The notes under the pieces were generated by a model. It was given only the letters and a program-made list of their open reading frames with translations. It was not told the DNA's origin and made no database searches. A DNA stretch of 64,000 nucleotides, from the NCBI GenBank assembly GCA_019649675.1, contig BOWN01000003.1, positions 229,325-293,324 on the forward strand, written 5' to 3'. The DNA is from Cryomorphaceae bacterium (GTDB taxonomy: Bacteria > Bacteroidota > Bacteroidia > Flavobacteriales > UBA7430). A program made the translations under genes and the position numbers. Below, one piece after another: positions 1 to 8,282 of the stretch; the stretch's first letter is position 1; every line of letters starts with the position of its first letter.

Positions 1-363
1 TCTAACGACGCTTGTACGTATTGGTATCAAAGTATACTGAGCAAAATATCTTGCTAGGTTTTTGATGAAAAAGGTAACAATAATGGTAATACATATAATA
101 CTTAAGGCACCTGTTTCACCAACTGACTCAATAATATTTGTGAGTTTATATCCTAGGAAGTCTGCAACCCATTTTGAAGATATTTCACCTTCAGGAGGTG
201 AGGTTATCTTTTCTTGAGTTCCAAATAGAATACCAAGAATTGGAATAACTAAGGTGATAGAAACTAAACCAAAAAGAACCGATAAAATATTTAATAAGGC
301 ATTAAGCAGTGCTAAATATTTATATTTATAAGCAAATTTTAAAATTTTAAAAAAGGGCTCCAT
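1..363 (-). CDS. ABC exporter, N-terminal part (runs off left edge)
   Basis: These are the first 121 codons of a gene that leaves the window at its left end; the ATG is the complement of 361-363. The product starts MEPFFKILKFAYKY and shows a short amphipathic start, a first membrane segment at about residues 17-48, a polar periplasmic loop (about 49-78, EKITSPPEGEISSK) and a second membrane segment at about 85-106. This is the usual N-terminus of Bacteroidetes ABC half-exporters with fused permease and ATPase (MsbA-like lipid or drug exporters). The ATPase half is outside the window, so substrate and exact family are inferred. It is divergent from rbfA with about 150 AT-rich bases between them. 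Confidence 0.6.
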   Translation of the reverse strand, partial: MEPFFKILKFAYKYKYLALLNALLNILSVLFGLVSITLVIPILGILFGTQEKITSPPEGEISSKWVADFLGYKLTNIIESVGETGALSIICITIIVTFFIKNLARYFAQYTLIPIRTSVVR

Positions 364-515
364 GATGCTATTCCTTCTTATAAAGCATGTTTAAATATAT
401 TGCAAATATAGAATACAATTTGATATACTTTCATTTCATTAAGTATATTAATTTAAGTATTTTAATAGTAATATAAGTATGTCATTTACTATTCCTAAAT
501 TTATATCTTTGATTC

Positions 516-875
516 ATGGAAAGTACAAGACAAAAAAAAGTTGCCCGTCAAATACAAAAAGATGTAGCAGAAATTTTACTTCAAAAGACAAGTATAATAT
601 TACCAGGGGCATTAATTTCCGTGTCTAAAGTTAGGATGAGTCCTGATTTGTCTTATGCAAAAGTATTTTTATCAGTTTTTCCACTTCACGATGCCTCAGC
701 GTTTTTAAAATCTTTGGGAAAACAAAGTTCCGAGATTCGAAATGATTTGGGCAGAAGAGTTCGCAATCAACTTAGAATTGTTCCTAAACTCACCTTTTAC
801 ATTGATGATTCTATAGATTATGCGGAAAATATAGATCGTTTGTTACGAGGCGAAGACACAAATCCTTCTGAATAA
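516..875 (+). CDS. rbfA: Ribosome-binding factor A
   Basis: This is a 119-residue protein of the RbfA family, which binds the 30S subunit and helps mature the 5' end of 16S rRNA, especially in the cold. The order of features fits the single KH-like domain: basic N-terminus (MESTRQKKVARQIQKD), the segment ALISVSKVRMSPDLSYAKVFLSVF, then RNDLGRRVRNQLRIVPKLTFYIDDS and an acidic tail. The length is normal for the family. It is followed after 2 bases by a LolC/E-like permease gene, so the two are probably cotranscribed, an order common in Bacteroidetes. The ATG at 516 gives the full conserved N-terminus. The cytoplasmic role is taken from the family. Confidence 0.93.
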   Translation: MESTRQKKVARQIQKDVAEILLQKTSIILPGALISVSKVRMSPDLSYAKVFLSVFPLHDASAFLKSLGKQSSEIRNDLGRRVRNQLRIVPKLTFYIDDSIDYAENIDRLLRGEDTNPSE

Positions 876-877
876 TT

Positions 878-2089
878 TTGAATGTAGCCCTTTACATAGC
901 CAAACGATATTTATTTTCTACTAAGCGTAAAAATGCGGTTAATATTATAACTGCTATTTCAATATTAGGAATTGCTGTAGGCACTTTAGCTTTGGTTGTG
1001 GTCTTATCTGTTTTTAATGGTTTTGAGTCTTTGATTAAAGATATGTATCATCCGGTAAGTGCTGATTTTGTTGTTACTCCTGTCTATTCAAAAGATTTTT
1101 CAGTAGCGTCTATTGATTACGATGAACTTCAAAAAGTGGCAGTATTTTCATCAATTCAAGAGGTGTATGAAGAAAAAGTATTGCTTAGCTATGATAACCG
1201 TGAGCAACTCGCAAAGATTAGAGGTATAAAACAATCACCATGTGAGGATTCATTAGCAATTGAAAAATACATATTTAAAGGTGAAAGTTTTAGATCGGAT
1301 TCTAGTTGGGCTATATTAGGTCAATCTTTGGCTTACACCTTATCCGTTTCTGCAGGACAGTTTTCTAAACCTTTACAGGTATTTGTTCCTAAGGTCAATG
1401 CAAAATTTAACTCTATTTCAGAACGCCCTTTTGTAGAAACTTCCATATATGTTTCCGGTATTTACTCAGTTCAGCCAGTTTATGATGCTTCTTATGTAAT
1501 TACATCTTTAGAAACAGTTCAAGATTTTTTGAGTCGTCCTAGTAAACTTACCCAAATAGAGTTTAATACATCGCAGTTAAATAAGTATTCTGTGCAAGAA
1601 GCGCTTCAAGCGTCAGTAGGTCCAGATTTTAAAGTTAAAAGTCGATACCAGCAAAATGAGTTTTTGTATAAAGTTTTGCAAACAGAAAAATGGGCCATTT
1701 TTTTTATTTTGTCCTTTATTTTATTGATTGCTACTTTTAATATCGTAGCATCTGTGATTATGATTATTTTAGAAAAACGTAAAGATATTTTTAGTCTTAG
1801 ATCTATTGGTGCTTCTGATGTAACTCTTACTAAAATATTTTTTTATGAGGGTTTACTCGTTACTTTTTTCGGTGCAGTATTAGGCCTATTTTTTGGTGTC
1901 GGTTTGTGTTCGTTACAGCAAAAATTTGGTTTGCTTACCTTAGGGTCTGAAGGTGATTTTATTGTCAATTCTTATCCGGTTGAAGTTCAAACGCTAGATA
2001 TATTCTTAATTATGCTTACCGTTGTATCAATTGGTGTTGTTGTTACTTTGATTCCAGTTCAAATTTTAAAACGTAAATTTCTCAACTAA
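878..2089 (+). CDS. LolC/LolE-type ABC permease (lipoprotein release)
   Basis: This 403-residue inner-membrane protein has the FtsX/MacB/LolE fold. It has one N-terminal membrane segment (about 22-48, IITAISILGIAVGTLALVVV), a large periplasmic domain (about 50-260) and three C-terminal membrane segments (about 270-300, 320-345, 370-395). The start MNVALYIAKRYLFSTKRKNA matches Bacteroidetes proteins annotated as lipoprotein-releasing permeases, which extract outer-membrane lipoproteins for LolA with an ATPase encoded elsewhere. The start codon is TTG at 878, chosen because it gives the family N-terminus 2 bases after rbfA. No ATPase lies next to it, so LolC/E is preferred over MacB, but this is not proven. 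Its 3' end overlaps the convergent dusB by 8 bases. Confidence 0.8.
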   Translation: MNVALYIAKRYLFSTKRKNAVNIITAISILGIAVGTLALVVVLSVFNGFESLIKDMYHPVSADFVVTPVYSKDFSVASIDYDELQKVAVFSSIQEVYEEKVLLSYDNREQLAKIRGIKQSPCEDSLAIEKYIFKGESFRSDSSWAILGQSLAYTLSVSAGQFSKPLQVFVPKVNAKFNSISERPFVETSIYVSGIYSVQPVYDASYVITSLETVQDFLSRPSKLTQIEFNTSQLNKYSVQEALQASVGPDFKVKSRYQQNEFLYKVLQTEKWAIFFILSFILLIATFNIVASVIMIILEKRKDIFSLRSIGASDVTLTKIFFYEGLLVTFFGAVLGLFFGVGLCSLQQKFGLLTLGSEGDFIVNSYPVEVQTLDIFLIMLTVVSIGVVVTLIPVQILKRKFLN

Positions 2090-3074
2090 AGTTGTAGCCA
2101 GCAAAATGTTCACCAATTTCGTCTAAGAGTTCAAATATAGTTTCAGGATTGTCTGTAGTAACTAATTTTGAGCGGAATTCTTTTATTCCAAACATTCCTT
2201 TAAAATAATTTGTGTAATGCCTTCGTGTTTCAACAACACCTAAAATCGGACCTTTCCAATCTAAAGATCTTTTTAAATGTTGTTTACATGCAGCCACGCG
2301 TTCATCTATGGATGGAGGAGCTAATTTTTCCCCTGTTTTTAAATAGTGTTTTATTTCGTTAAAGATCCAAGGGTATCCAATTGAAGCACGCCCAATCATC
2401 ATACCATCTACATCATATCGGTCTTTCATTTGTTTAGCTTTTTCTGGCGAATCGATATCACCATTTCCAAATACAGGAATATGCATACGTGGATTGTTTT
2501 TTACTGCAGATATTAAAGTCCAATCTGCTTCACCTTTATACATCTGTTTACGTGTTCTACCGTGAATAGATATGGCTTTTATTCCTACATCTTGAAGACG
2601 TTCTGCAACTTCTACGATGTATTTGCTTTCATCATTCCAACCTAAACGTGTTTTGACAGTCACCGGAAGATCGGTAGATTTAACAATCTCTTTAGTCATT
2701 TCGACCATTTTTGGGATGTCCTTGAGAATTCCCGCCCCCGCTCCTTTGCAGGTTACTTTTTTTACTGGACAACCATAATTAATGTCGATAATATCGGGTT
2801 TCGCTTGTGTTGTAATTTCAGTAGCTTCACGCATCGAATTGATGTCATAGCCAAAAATTTGAATTCCCATAGGACGTTCATATTCAAAGATGTCTAGTTT
2901 TTGAACACTTTTAGCAGCATCACGAATCAACCCTTCAGAAGAGATGAATTCAGTGAACATGACATCAGCTCCATGTTTCTTGCAGAGCTCGCGGAAGGGG
3001 GGGTCACTAACGTCTTCCATGGGTGCAAGTAATAGGGGATATGCTCCGAGTTCTATATTTCCTATCTTTACCAC
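2082..3074 (-). CDS. dusB: tRNA-dihydrouridine synthase B
   Basis: This is a 330-residue FMN enzyme that reduces uridine to dihydrouridine in the D-loop of tRNA using NADPH. Family marks are the start of the TIM barrel (LLAPMEDVSDPPFRELCKKHGAD), MFTEFISSEGL, the catalytic cysteine in DINYGCPVKKVTCKGAGAG, the substrate segment TVKTRLGW, SIHGRTRKQMYKG, the flavin-phosphate site VFGNGDI and MMIGRASIGYPWIF. The length is typical for DusB. The ATG at 3074 is right for the family. It is convergent with the permease gene (8-base overlap) and divergent from the CPBP protease. Frame and sequence are intact. Confidence 0.93.
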   Translation of the reverse strand: MVKIGNIELGAYPLLLAPMEDVSDPPFRELCKKHGADVMFTEFISSEGLIRDAAKSVQKLDIFEYERPMGIQIFGYDINSMREATEITTQAKPDIIDINYGCPVKKVTCKGAGAGILKDIPKMVEMTKEIVKSTDLPVTVKTRLGWNDESKYIVEVAERLQDVGIKAISIHGRTRKQMYKGEADWTLISAVKNNPRMHIPVFGNGDIDSPEKAKQMKDRYDVDGMMIGRASIGYPWIFNEIKHYLKTGEKLAPPSIDERVAACKQHLKRSLDWKGPILGVVETRRHYTNYFKGMFGIKEFRSKLVTTDNPETIFELLDEIGEHFAGYNFS

Positions 3075-3109
3075 TATTTACAAAATTGTGCCAAAAATAC
3101 GAAAAACAC

Positions 3110-4033
3110 ATGGCTTTAAATATAGTTTATAGAAGTAAGGGGATTTGGGCAAGTAAAAGTTATTCTAGTTTACTTTATTTTTTCCCAATTTTGATTTTAA
3201 GTGGACTGCTACTTTCTCATATAATAGGCATATTTATATGTCATTTTCTTTTTGATGTAAGTTTTTTTTCGAGCACCCAAGATATTTATGATCCTGAGAA
3301 TAAAAAGTTAATTGATGCAATGAAACTGTTTCAGTTTTTTAATGCTATTGGAGTCTTTATTATTCCGTCAATTCTCTTTTTGCATTTTAGAGGTAAGTCA
3401 TTTTATACTTACTTAAAAATAAATCCATCTGTTTGTTTTAAAAGGTTACTTTCTATATTTATTATGGCTTTAGCTATGATTCCAGTAGCGAATTTTTTGG
3501 GTACGATAAACACCAAATTACCCTTACCTGAGTTTTTAAGTTTTTTAAATGAGATAGAAGCTCAAACCCTTCTCATCACTGAGCAGTTTCTTAATATGGA
3601 TACCTATATAGATTTATTTTTGATGCTTGGTCTAATTGGTTTCGTTGCTGCAGTAAGTGAAGAGCTTTTATTTCGAGGTGTGCTTCAAAATTTATTTCAT
3701 GAGTGGTTTGGATCACCCCACATTGCCATTTGGTTAAGCGCTTTTTTATTTAGTGTGATTCATTTACAATATCATGCTATTTTACCTCGTTTTGTTTTAG
3801 GCGCACTTATTGGTTATGTTTATGTAAGTTCAGGAAATCTTATTAGTTCTATGCTGCTTCATTTCTTTTATAATAGTTCATTGCTAGTCATCACTTTTTT
3901 TATTCAGCATGGAGGTATAGATTCATCTTGGCAAGAGGTGGGCGAAGAAGGTTTGATGTTGGTTCTGATATCAGTATTTGTTTTGGGTTTATTTCTTCTA
4001 GACCGTAATTCAAAGATTAATACTCATTATTAA
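3110..4033 (+). CDS. CPBP-family intramembrane metalloprotease
   Basis: This is a multi-pass membrane protein of the CPBP/Abi (CAAX prenyl protease 2-like) family. The motifs of the active site are visible: EE..FRG in AVSEELLFRGVLQ, F..xH in FLFSVIHLQ, and the late H..YN in LLHFFYNSS. About seven or eight hydrophobic segments cover the length. The reading frame is open from 3023, but a start there would lie inside the opposite-strand dusB and add an unrelated leader. The ATG at 3110 gives MALNIVYRSKGIWASKSYSS and a normal membrane topology, so it is preferred (307 residues). The substrate is unknown; bacterial members range from peptide maturation to immunity. Confidence 0.8.
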   Translation: MALNIVYRSKGIWASKSYSSLLYFFPILILSGLLLSHIIGIFICHFLFDVSFFSSTQDIYDPENKKLIDAMKLFQFFNAIGVFIIPSILFLHFRGKSFYTYLKINPSVCFKRLLSIFIMALAMIPVANFLGTINTKLPLPEFLSFLNEIEAQTLLITEQFLNMDTYIDLFLMLGLIGFVAAVSEELLFRGVLQNLFHEWFGSPHIAIWLSAFLFSVIHLQYHAILPRFVLGALIGYVYVSSGNLISSMLLHFFYNSSLLVITFFIQHGGIDSSWQEVGEEGLMLVLISVFVLGLFLLDRNSKINTHY

Positions 4034-4177
4034 GGTTTTACTATTTATTTTCTTCCCAGTAGTTTCTTTATAAACTAATATATTCATCTACTTGAGTGAA
4101 GTGGGTTTAGTCAATAGATTTTTTTTCCTTATAGGAGCTAAAGATTTCTCAGTTATCTCTTTTAAACTTAATTTCAA

Positions 4178-4645
4178 TTATTCTACGCGTTCGTATGTAG
4201 CGTAGTTAATTTTAAATGCTTTTGCTTTTCGAAGCTCTTGTTTAATATCTGAGATGAGTCCCATTTTCGCATCTACATCTGCTTTGATACAGGTAATCAA
4301 CTGAGGAATCTTTTCTTCTGAAGTAGATTCTCTTTTTGCTGCAACAAACTCTTGAACATCTGACGATAGTCTGAATGCATCGTTTAATTGAATGCGTGGT
4401 TCAGTTCCAAATTTACTTTTCATACCAGCAACAGGTGCACCAACATAAATATAGCTACAAAGAGATTTGTCTTCGATTTTCTTAACTTCAGTTGCTTGAG
4501 GGAGTGTATTTTCTACCAATAAGGTAGTTTCTCTCATCACAGTAGTTACCATGAAGAAAAATAGCAACATAAATACGATATCAGGAAGTGAAGCAGTTGA
4601 GATAGCTGGCGTGCCGCCTCCCTTTTTCTTTTTAAAACGACTCAT
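4178..4645 (-). CDS. exbD: ExbD/TolR-family protein, second copy
   Basis: This 155-residue protein has a short basic cytoplasmic N-terminus (MSRFKKKKGGGTPAIST), a single membrane helix at about residues 20-42 (LPDIVFMLLFFFMVTT, with the conserved helix aspartate in LPDIVF) and a periplasmic domain ending KAFKINYATYERVE. ExbD couples the proton channel ExbB to TonB or to a Tol-Pal-like system. The stop of the upstream exbD and this start share a base (4645), so translation is probably coupled. Paired ExbD genes after one ExbB gene are usual in Bacteroidetes. About 140 bases downstream, up to the convergent CPBP gene, hold no further gene. Confidence 0.9.
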   Translation of the reverse strand: MSRFKKKKGGGTPAISTASLPDIVFMLLFFFMVTTVMRETTLLVENTLPQATEVKKIEDKSLCSYIYVGAPVAGMKSKFGTEPRIQLNDAFRLSSDVQEFVAAKRESTSEEKIPQLITCIKADVDAKMGLISDIKQELRKAKAFKINYATYERVE

Positions 4646-5187
4646 TAGTTTCCTCCTACATTTTTTGGTTCAGCTTCAGAAATCTTCTCTGGGAACATTT
4701 TTCGGATTTCTTTTTTATTGTCTCCTTTTAATTCCATGTAGTTAACACCAAATTTCTTTTGAGCCTCACGATCTCTTAGTTCGCGGTATGCTGCAGAAAG
4801 TTCATTTTGCACACTAACGTACATTTCATATGATGTCCCACGATCGTTTTGAAGCGATACAATGGCTTTTTGTGGGTTATCTGATAAATTCGGATCTTTG
4901 CCCCAGTTATCTAAGAAAGCTTTGGTTCCTTCTCTCAATTGAGAAATGTCCATAAGTTCTTCCTCTACAAGGAGTTGATCTTTAGCGTTAACTAAAACAA
5001 CATAGATGTTTCTGGCTTTGATTTGAGAATCATCTAAAATTTCCTCTTCTTCAGGCATTGCAGGTAATTTACGAACCAGTCCTGTGTCAACATCCATGGT
5101 TGTTGTTACAAGAAAGAAAATTAGAAGTAAGAAGGCGATATCTGCCATCGAACCTGCATTGATTTCAGGTAGTGATCTTCTAGACAT
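4645..5187 (-). CDS. exbD: ExbD/TolR-family protein, first copy
   Basis: This 180-residue biopolymer-transport protein has the N-terminus MSRRSLPEINAGSMADIAFL, a single membrane helix at about 15-34 with the conserved aspartate in MADIAFLLLIFFLVTT, and a longer periplasmic domain with an acidic stretch (PEEEEILDDSQ). It ends with QKKFGVNYMELKGDNKKEIRKMFPEKIS, a tail often seen in Bacteroidetes ExbD proteins. It lies 3 bases after the small membrane protein and overlaps the next exbD by one base. It energises outer-membrane transport together with the channel protein encoded upstream; the TonB partner is not in the window. Confidence 0.9.
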   Translation of the reverse strand: MSRRSLPEINAGSMADIAFLLLIFFLVTTTMDVDTGLVRKLPAMPEEEEILDDSQIKARNIYVVLVNAKDQLLVEEELMDISQLREGTKAFLDNWGKDPNLSDNPQKAIVSLQNDRGTSYEMYVSVQNELSAAYRELRDREAQKKFGVNYMELKGDNKKEIRKMFPEKISEAEPKNVGGN

Positions 5188-5190
5188 GAG

Positions 5191-5523
5191 TTATTTGTTA
5201 ATCATTTTTCCTAGTTCTGTGTAGAGTGCAGAAACAACCGCGCCAAATGCAAGAATGTAAAATACAATTAAGCCTGTTCCAACTTGTTTTGATTGCGTAT
5301 CTGTAACATCAAATTTTGCATAGTGCTCTGTAACTTCATCAGAAGCCAATATGTATGCAAGGATATAGACAACTAACAGAGCAACAATTGCCGTGCCTAC
5401 CTGTTTTGCTTTTTTAGGGTTTGCTACCAAATGTATGATAGGAAACGCTATAGCAGCAATTGCTGCCACAGCTAATAAGATATAAGTAATTATTATACCG
5501 TAATTTGCCATGAAATCTCCCAT
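5191..5523 (-). CDS. Small three-helix membrane protein of the exbB-exbD operon
   Basis: This 110-residue protein has three hydrophobic segments (about residues 8-30, 42-60 and 84-103) joined by short loops, the second loop being polar (ASDEVTEHYAKFDVTDTQSKQVG). It begins MGDFMANYGIIITYILLAVAA. The gene sits between exbB and the first exbD, 26 bases after the former and 3 before the latter. Similar small proteins of unknown function occur at this position in many Bacteroidetes ExbB/ExbD operons. A role as an accessory part of the proton-channel complex is inferred from position only. An alternative start at the second Met (residue 5) is possible. Confidence 0.75.
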   Translation of the reverse strand: MGDFMANYGIIITYILLAVAAIAAIAFPIIHLVANPKKAKQVGTAIVALLVVYILAYILASDEVTEHYAKFDVTDTQSKQVGTGLIVFYILAFGAVVSALYTELGKMINK

Positions 5524-5548
5524 TTCAATAAGTTTTGACGGTTTTTAA

Positions 5549-6415
5549 TTATTTTTTTGAACCACTGTGACGTGCCAGGATGTCAATTAAAGTAATTGAA
5601 GCATCTTCCATACTGTTTACCAAACTATCAATCTTAGAGATAATATAGTTGTAAAACACTTGTAAAATCATTGCTACAATTAAACCAAATACTGTGGTTA
5701 AAAGGGCTACTTTTATACCTCCTGCTACTAAGGCTGGAGAAATATTATTATTAGCTTCAATGGCATCGAATGCACCAATCATACCGATAACAGTACCCAT
5801 AAATCCAAGCATTGGAGCAAGCGCGATAAATAAAGAAATCCATGAGGTGTTTCTTTCTAGACGGCCCATTTGAACAGATCCATACGCAACAATTGATTTT
5901 TCAACCATGTCTAAGCCTTCGGAAGAACGCTCTAAGCCTTGATAGAATATAGAAGCAACTGGTCCAGGTGTGTTTCGGCAAACTTCTTTTGCGCTTTCCA
6001 TTCCTTTTTACCTTTTAGAGCCTCATCGATGTCTGATAATAATTTATCAGTATCAGTGGTTGCTAAGTTTAAGTATATGATACGTTCAATGCAAAGGGCA
6101 AGACCTAGAATTAAAGCAATTAATACAACACCCATAAAACCAGCACCACCTTCAATGAATTTTCTTTTAAAACTTGGTGAAAACTTGCTTCATTCGTTTC
6201 TTCTGTTTCTGAGGGCAGAATTCTTCAGCAGAGTCTGTCATAGCAGAGTCTGTCATAGCAGAATCTGTCATAGCAGAGTCTGTCATAGCAGAGTCTGTAG
6301 TTAAAGAGTCGCTCGCAACTTCAGAAGGTATTACGTTATTACTTTGTGCGATCAGGGAATTGTTATTTATATTTAAAAGACCAATGATAGCAATAATTGA
6401 AAATAGTTTTTTCAT
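5549..6415 (-). CDS. exbB: ExbB/TolQ/MotA-family proton channel (two frame changes)
   Basis: One channel gene is read in three frames. Segment 1 (6415 to about 6170) gives signal-like MKKLFSIIAIIGLLNINN and five DSAMT-type pentapeptides. Segment 2 (about 6170-6005) gives GAGFMGVVLIALILGLALCIERIIYLNL, the first membrane helix. Segment 3 (about 6001-5549) gives MESAKEVCRNTPGPVASIFYQGLERSS, then LAPMLGFMGTVIGMIGAFDA and ALLTTVFGLIVAMILQVFYNYI, the helices that form the ion path in ExbB/TolQ. The breaks lie in A-runs near 6165-6172 and 6001-6008 and join cleanly, which points to consensus errors. The Ser/Thr/Asp-rich periplasmic leader with tandem repeats is typical of Bacteroidetes members. First gene of a four-gene operon. 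Confidence 0.85.
6228..6300 (-). repeat. 15-bp in-frame tandem repeat (DSAMT pentapeptides)
   Basis: Five near-identical 15-base units (plus strand gcagagtctgtcata, with one g-to-a change) lie in the leader of the channel gene. They encode repeating Asp-Ser-Ala-Met-Thr. Because the unit is a multiple of three, copy number can change without shifting the frame, so length variation between strains is likely. Confidence 0.9.
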
Positions 6416-6453
6416 TTTTTAATTGTTTGGTAAAATTAAATTCTAATTTTTCA

Positions 6454-6461
6454 CAAATTTA
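6454..6461 (-). promoter_or_regulatory. Possible -7 element of the exbB operon promoter
   Basis: On the reverse strand this reads TAAATTTG, a match to the Bacteroidetes -7 consensus TAnnTTTG, 38 bases before the exbB ATG. No TTTG box at the expected spacing of about 19-21 bases is seen, so support is weak in this AT-rich setting. Confidence 0.3.
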
Positions 6462-6561
6462 AATAAATATGTCAAAAAGCAATGGAAATTTTTGGTCATA
6501 TATTTTTTTCTTTATTGTATATTCGAAAAATTAATTTTTAACCTCATTATTTTATTTAATC

Positions 6562-8219
6562 ATGAAAAATTTACACAAAAGAATATTTATTCTTTGTTTC
6601 TTTATTGGATCAATTTCAATTTTTGCTCAAACAAATGCATTATCAATTCAAGGTGTTTTCGATTTAGATGTTCCTACAGGAGGTTCAGATGGGAAAGCCA
6701 TTCACCTTGTTGCAACAGCAGATATTGCTGATTTAAGTATTTTTGGATTAGGAGTTGCTAACAACGGAGGTGGAACAGATGGAATGGAGTATTCATTGGA
6801 TGCTGTTCCAGCGTCTAACGGAGATGATATTTTAATTGCAAGATCTGTTGAAGCAATGTCTGCATATTTTGCAGATTGCTACACTGAATTTGAAATAATT
6901 ATGGTTGCAAATTCGAGTATTTCACAAAATGGTGATGATGCAATCGAGCTATTTGAAGGAGAAATGGTCATAGAAACATTTGGAGACATTGATACAGACG
7001 GGACAGGAGAGGCATGGGAGTATATGGATTCATGGGCATTTAAAGTTAGACGGAGCATGGACTTATGGAGGTGTTAATTGCTCTGATGGCTCTCAAACAA
7101 CTTTGTCTTCAAATTGTATTTACCCTCTTTGTGATAATGGTGGTGATATTTTAGGTTGTATGAATGAAATGGCATTTAATTATAACCCTAATGCTACAAT
7201 TGATGATGGCTCTTGTATTCCAGTTGTGGAGGGTTGTATGGATGATGATGCCTTAAATTATGATTCAGATGCAAATACTTCATGTATTAGTTGTTGTGAA
7301 TATCTAGGTTGTACTGATTCTACTGCTTTTAATTATGATGCAGATGCTACATCTGATGATGGTTTCTTGTATATATGATACTGGCTCATTAACAAATGCA
7401 TTATCACTTCAAGGAGTTATAGATTTCACTGTACCTTCAGGAGGTTCAGATGGGAAAGCTATTCACCTTGTTGCAACAGCAGATATTTCTGATTTAAGTG
7501 TATTTGGAATTGGAGTTGCCAATAATGGTGGAGGAACAGATGGAATGGAGTATTCTTTGGATGCTGTTTCTGCATCTTCAGGAGATGATATTTTAATTGC
7601 AAGATCTGTAGAGGCAATGTCTGCATATTTTGCTGATTGTTACAGTGAATTTGAAATAATTATGGTTGCAAATAGTGATATTTCCCAAAATGGAGATGAT
7701 GCTATTGAACTATTTGAGCAAGGAGTAGTAATAGAGACTTTTGGAGAGCTTGATGTTGATGGAACTGGTCAATCATGGGAATATATGGATTCTTGGGCAT
7801 ATAAAGTTGGAGATTCATGGACTTATGGTGGAGTTGATTGTACAGATGGCTCTCAAACATCTGTAACATCTGATTGCCCATATCCAATTTGTTCTGATAC
7901 TCCAATTGAGATTTTAGGCTGTATGGATTCTGAAGCATGTAATTATAACCCAAGCGCTACTCAAAATGACGGTTCATGTGCTTATGCAGAAATGTTTTAC
8001 GATTGTGATGGAAATTGCATAAATGATACAGACATGGATGGCGAATGTGATGAGGTTGATTATGATGACGGTTTGGGTGTGGATGAACTTCAGTCAGGAA
8101 ATCCTCAAGTTATCAAAATGATTGATATGTTGGGTCGAGTTCATACATCTCACAACTCAGGTTTGCTTTTATTTTACATTTATAATAATGGCAAGGTGCA
8201 AGGTGTTTTAAAACAATAA
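6562..8219 (+). CDS. T9SS-secreted protein with two LTD-like domains and DDGSC repeats (two frame changes)
   Basis: The product starts with a signal peptide (MKNLHKRIFILCFFIGSISIFAQ). An LTD-like domain follows (about 6634-7130; SIQGVFDLDV, GKAIHLVATADIADLS, GVANNGGGTDGMEY, ISQNGDDAIELFEGE, EYMDSWAFK). Next come three GC...NYNPxATxDDGSC repeats (about 7155-7375), a second LTD-like domain (about 7390-7890), one more repeat with a Ca-site-like segment (DCDGNCINDTDMDGECDE) and a T9SS type A tail (VIKMIDMLGRVH...LLFYIYNNGKV). Single extra bases near 7045 (gttagacgg) and 7365 (ggtttcttg) break the frame; removing each restores the motif, so they look like consensus errors. Role: surface or secreted protein of unknown substrate. 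LTD-like domains often accompany extracellular nucleases. Confidence 0.85.
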
Positions 8220-8243
8220 GATAAATCGTATTAAAATTTATAT

Positions 8244-8271
8244 AAAAGGGCTGATTTATCAGCCCTTTTTT
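8244..8271. terminator. Bidirectional intrinsic terminator
   Basis: AAAAGGGCTGA, loop TTTA, TCAGCCCTTTTTT: an 11-bp stem flanked by A and T runs. It lies between the convergent LTD protein and SLC13 transporter genes and can serve both strands. Confidence 0.9.
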
Positions 8272-8282
8272 AAGTTCAAAAT

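Noticed and set aside
504..511. TATCTTTG before rbfA as a -7 promoter box
   Set aside because: It ends only 4 bases before the ATG, so transcription would start at or inside the start codon; no -33 box was found.
3023..3109. Upstream start for the CPBP protease
   Set aside because: It lies within the opposite-strand dusB start region and adds an unrelated leader; the ATG at 3110 is more likely.
6228..6300. Short direct repeats as a regulatory repeat or CRISPR
   Set aside because: They are contiguous 15-bp units in frame within the channel gene, with no spacers.
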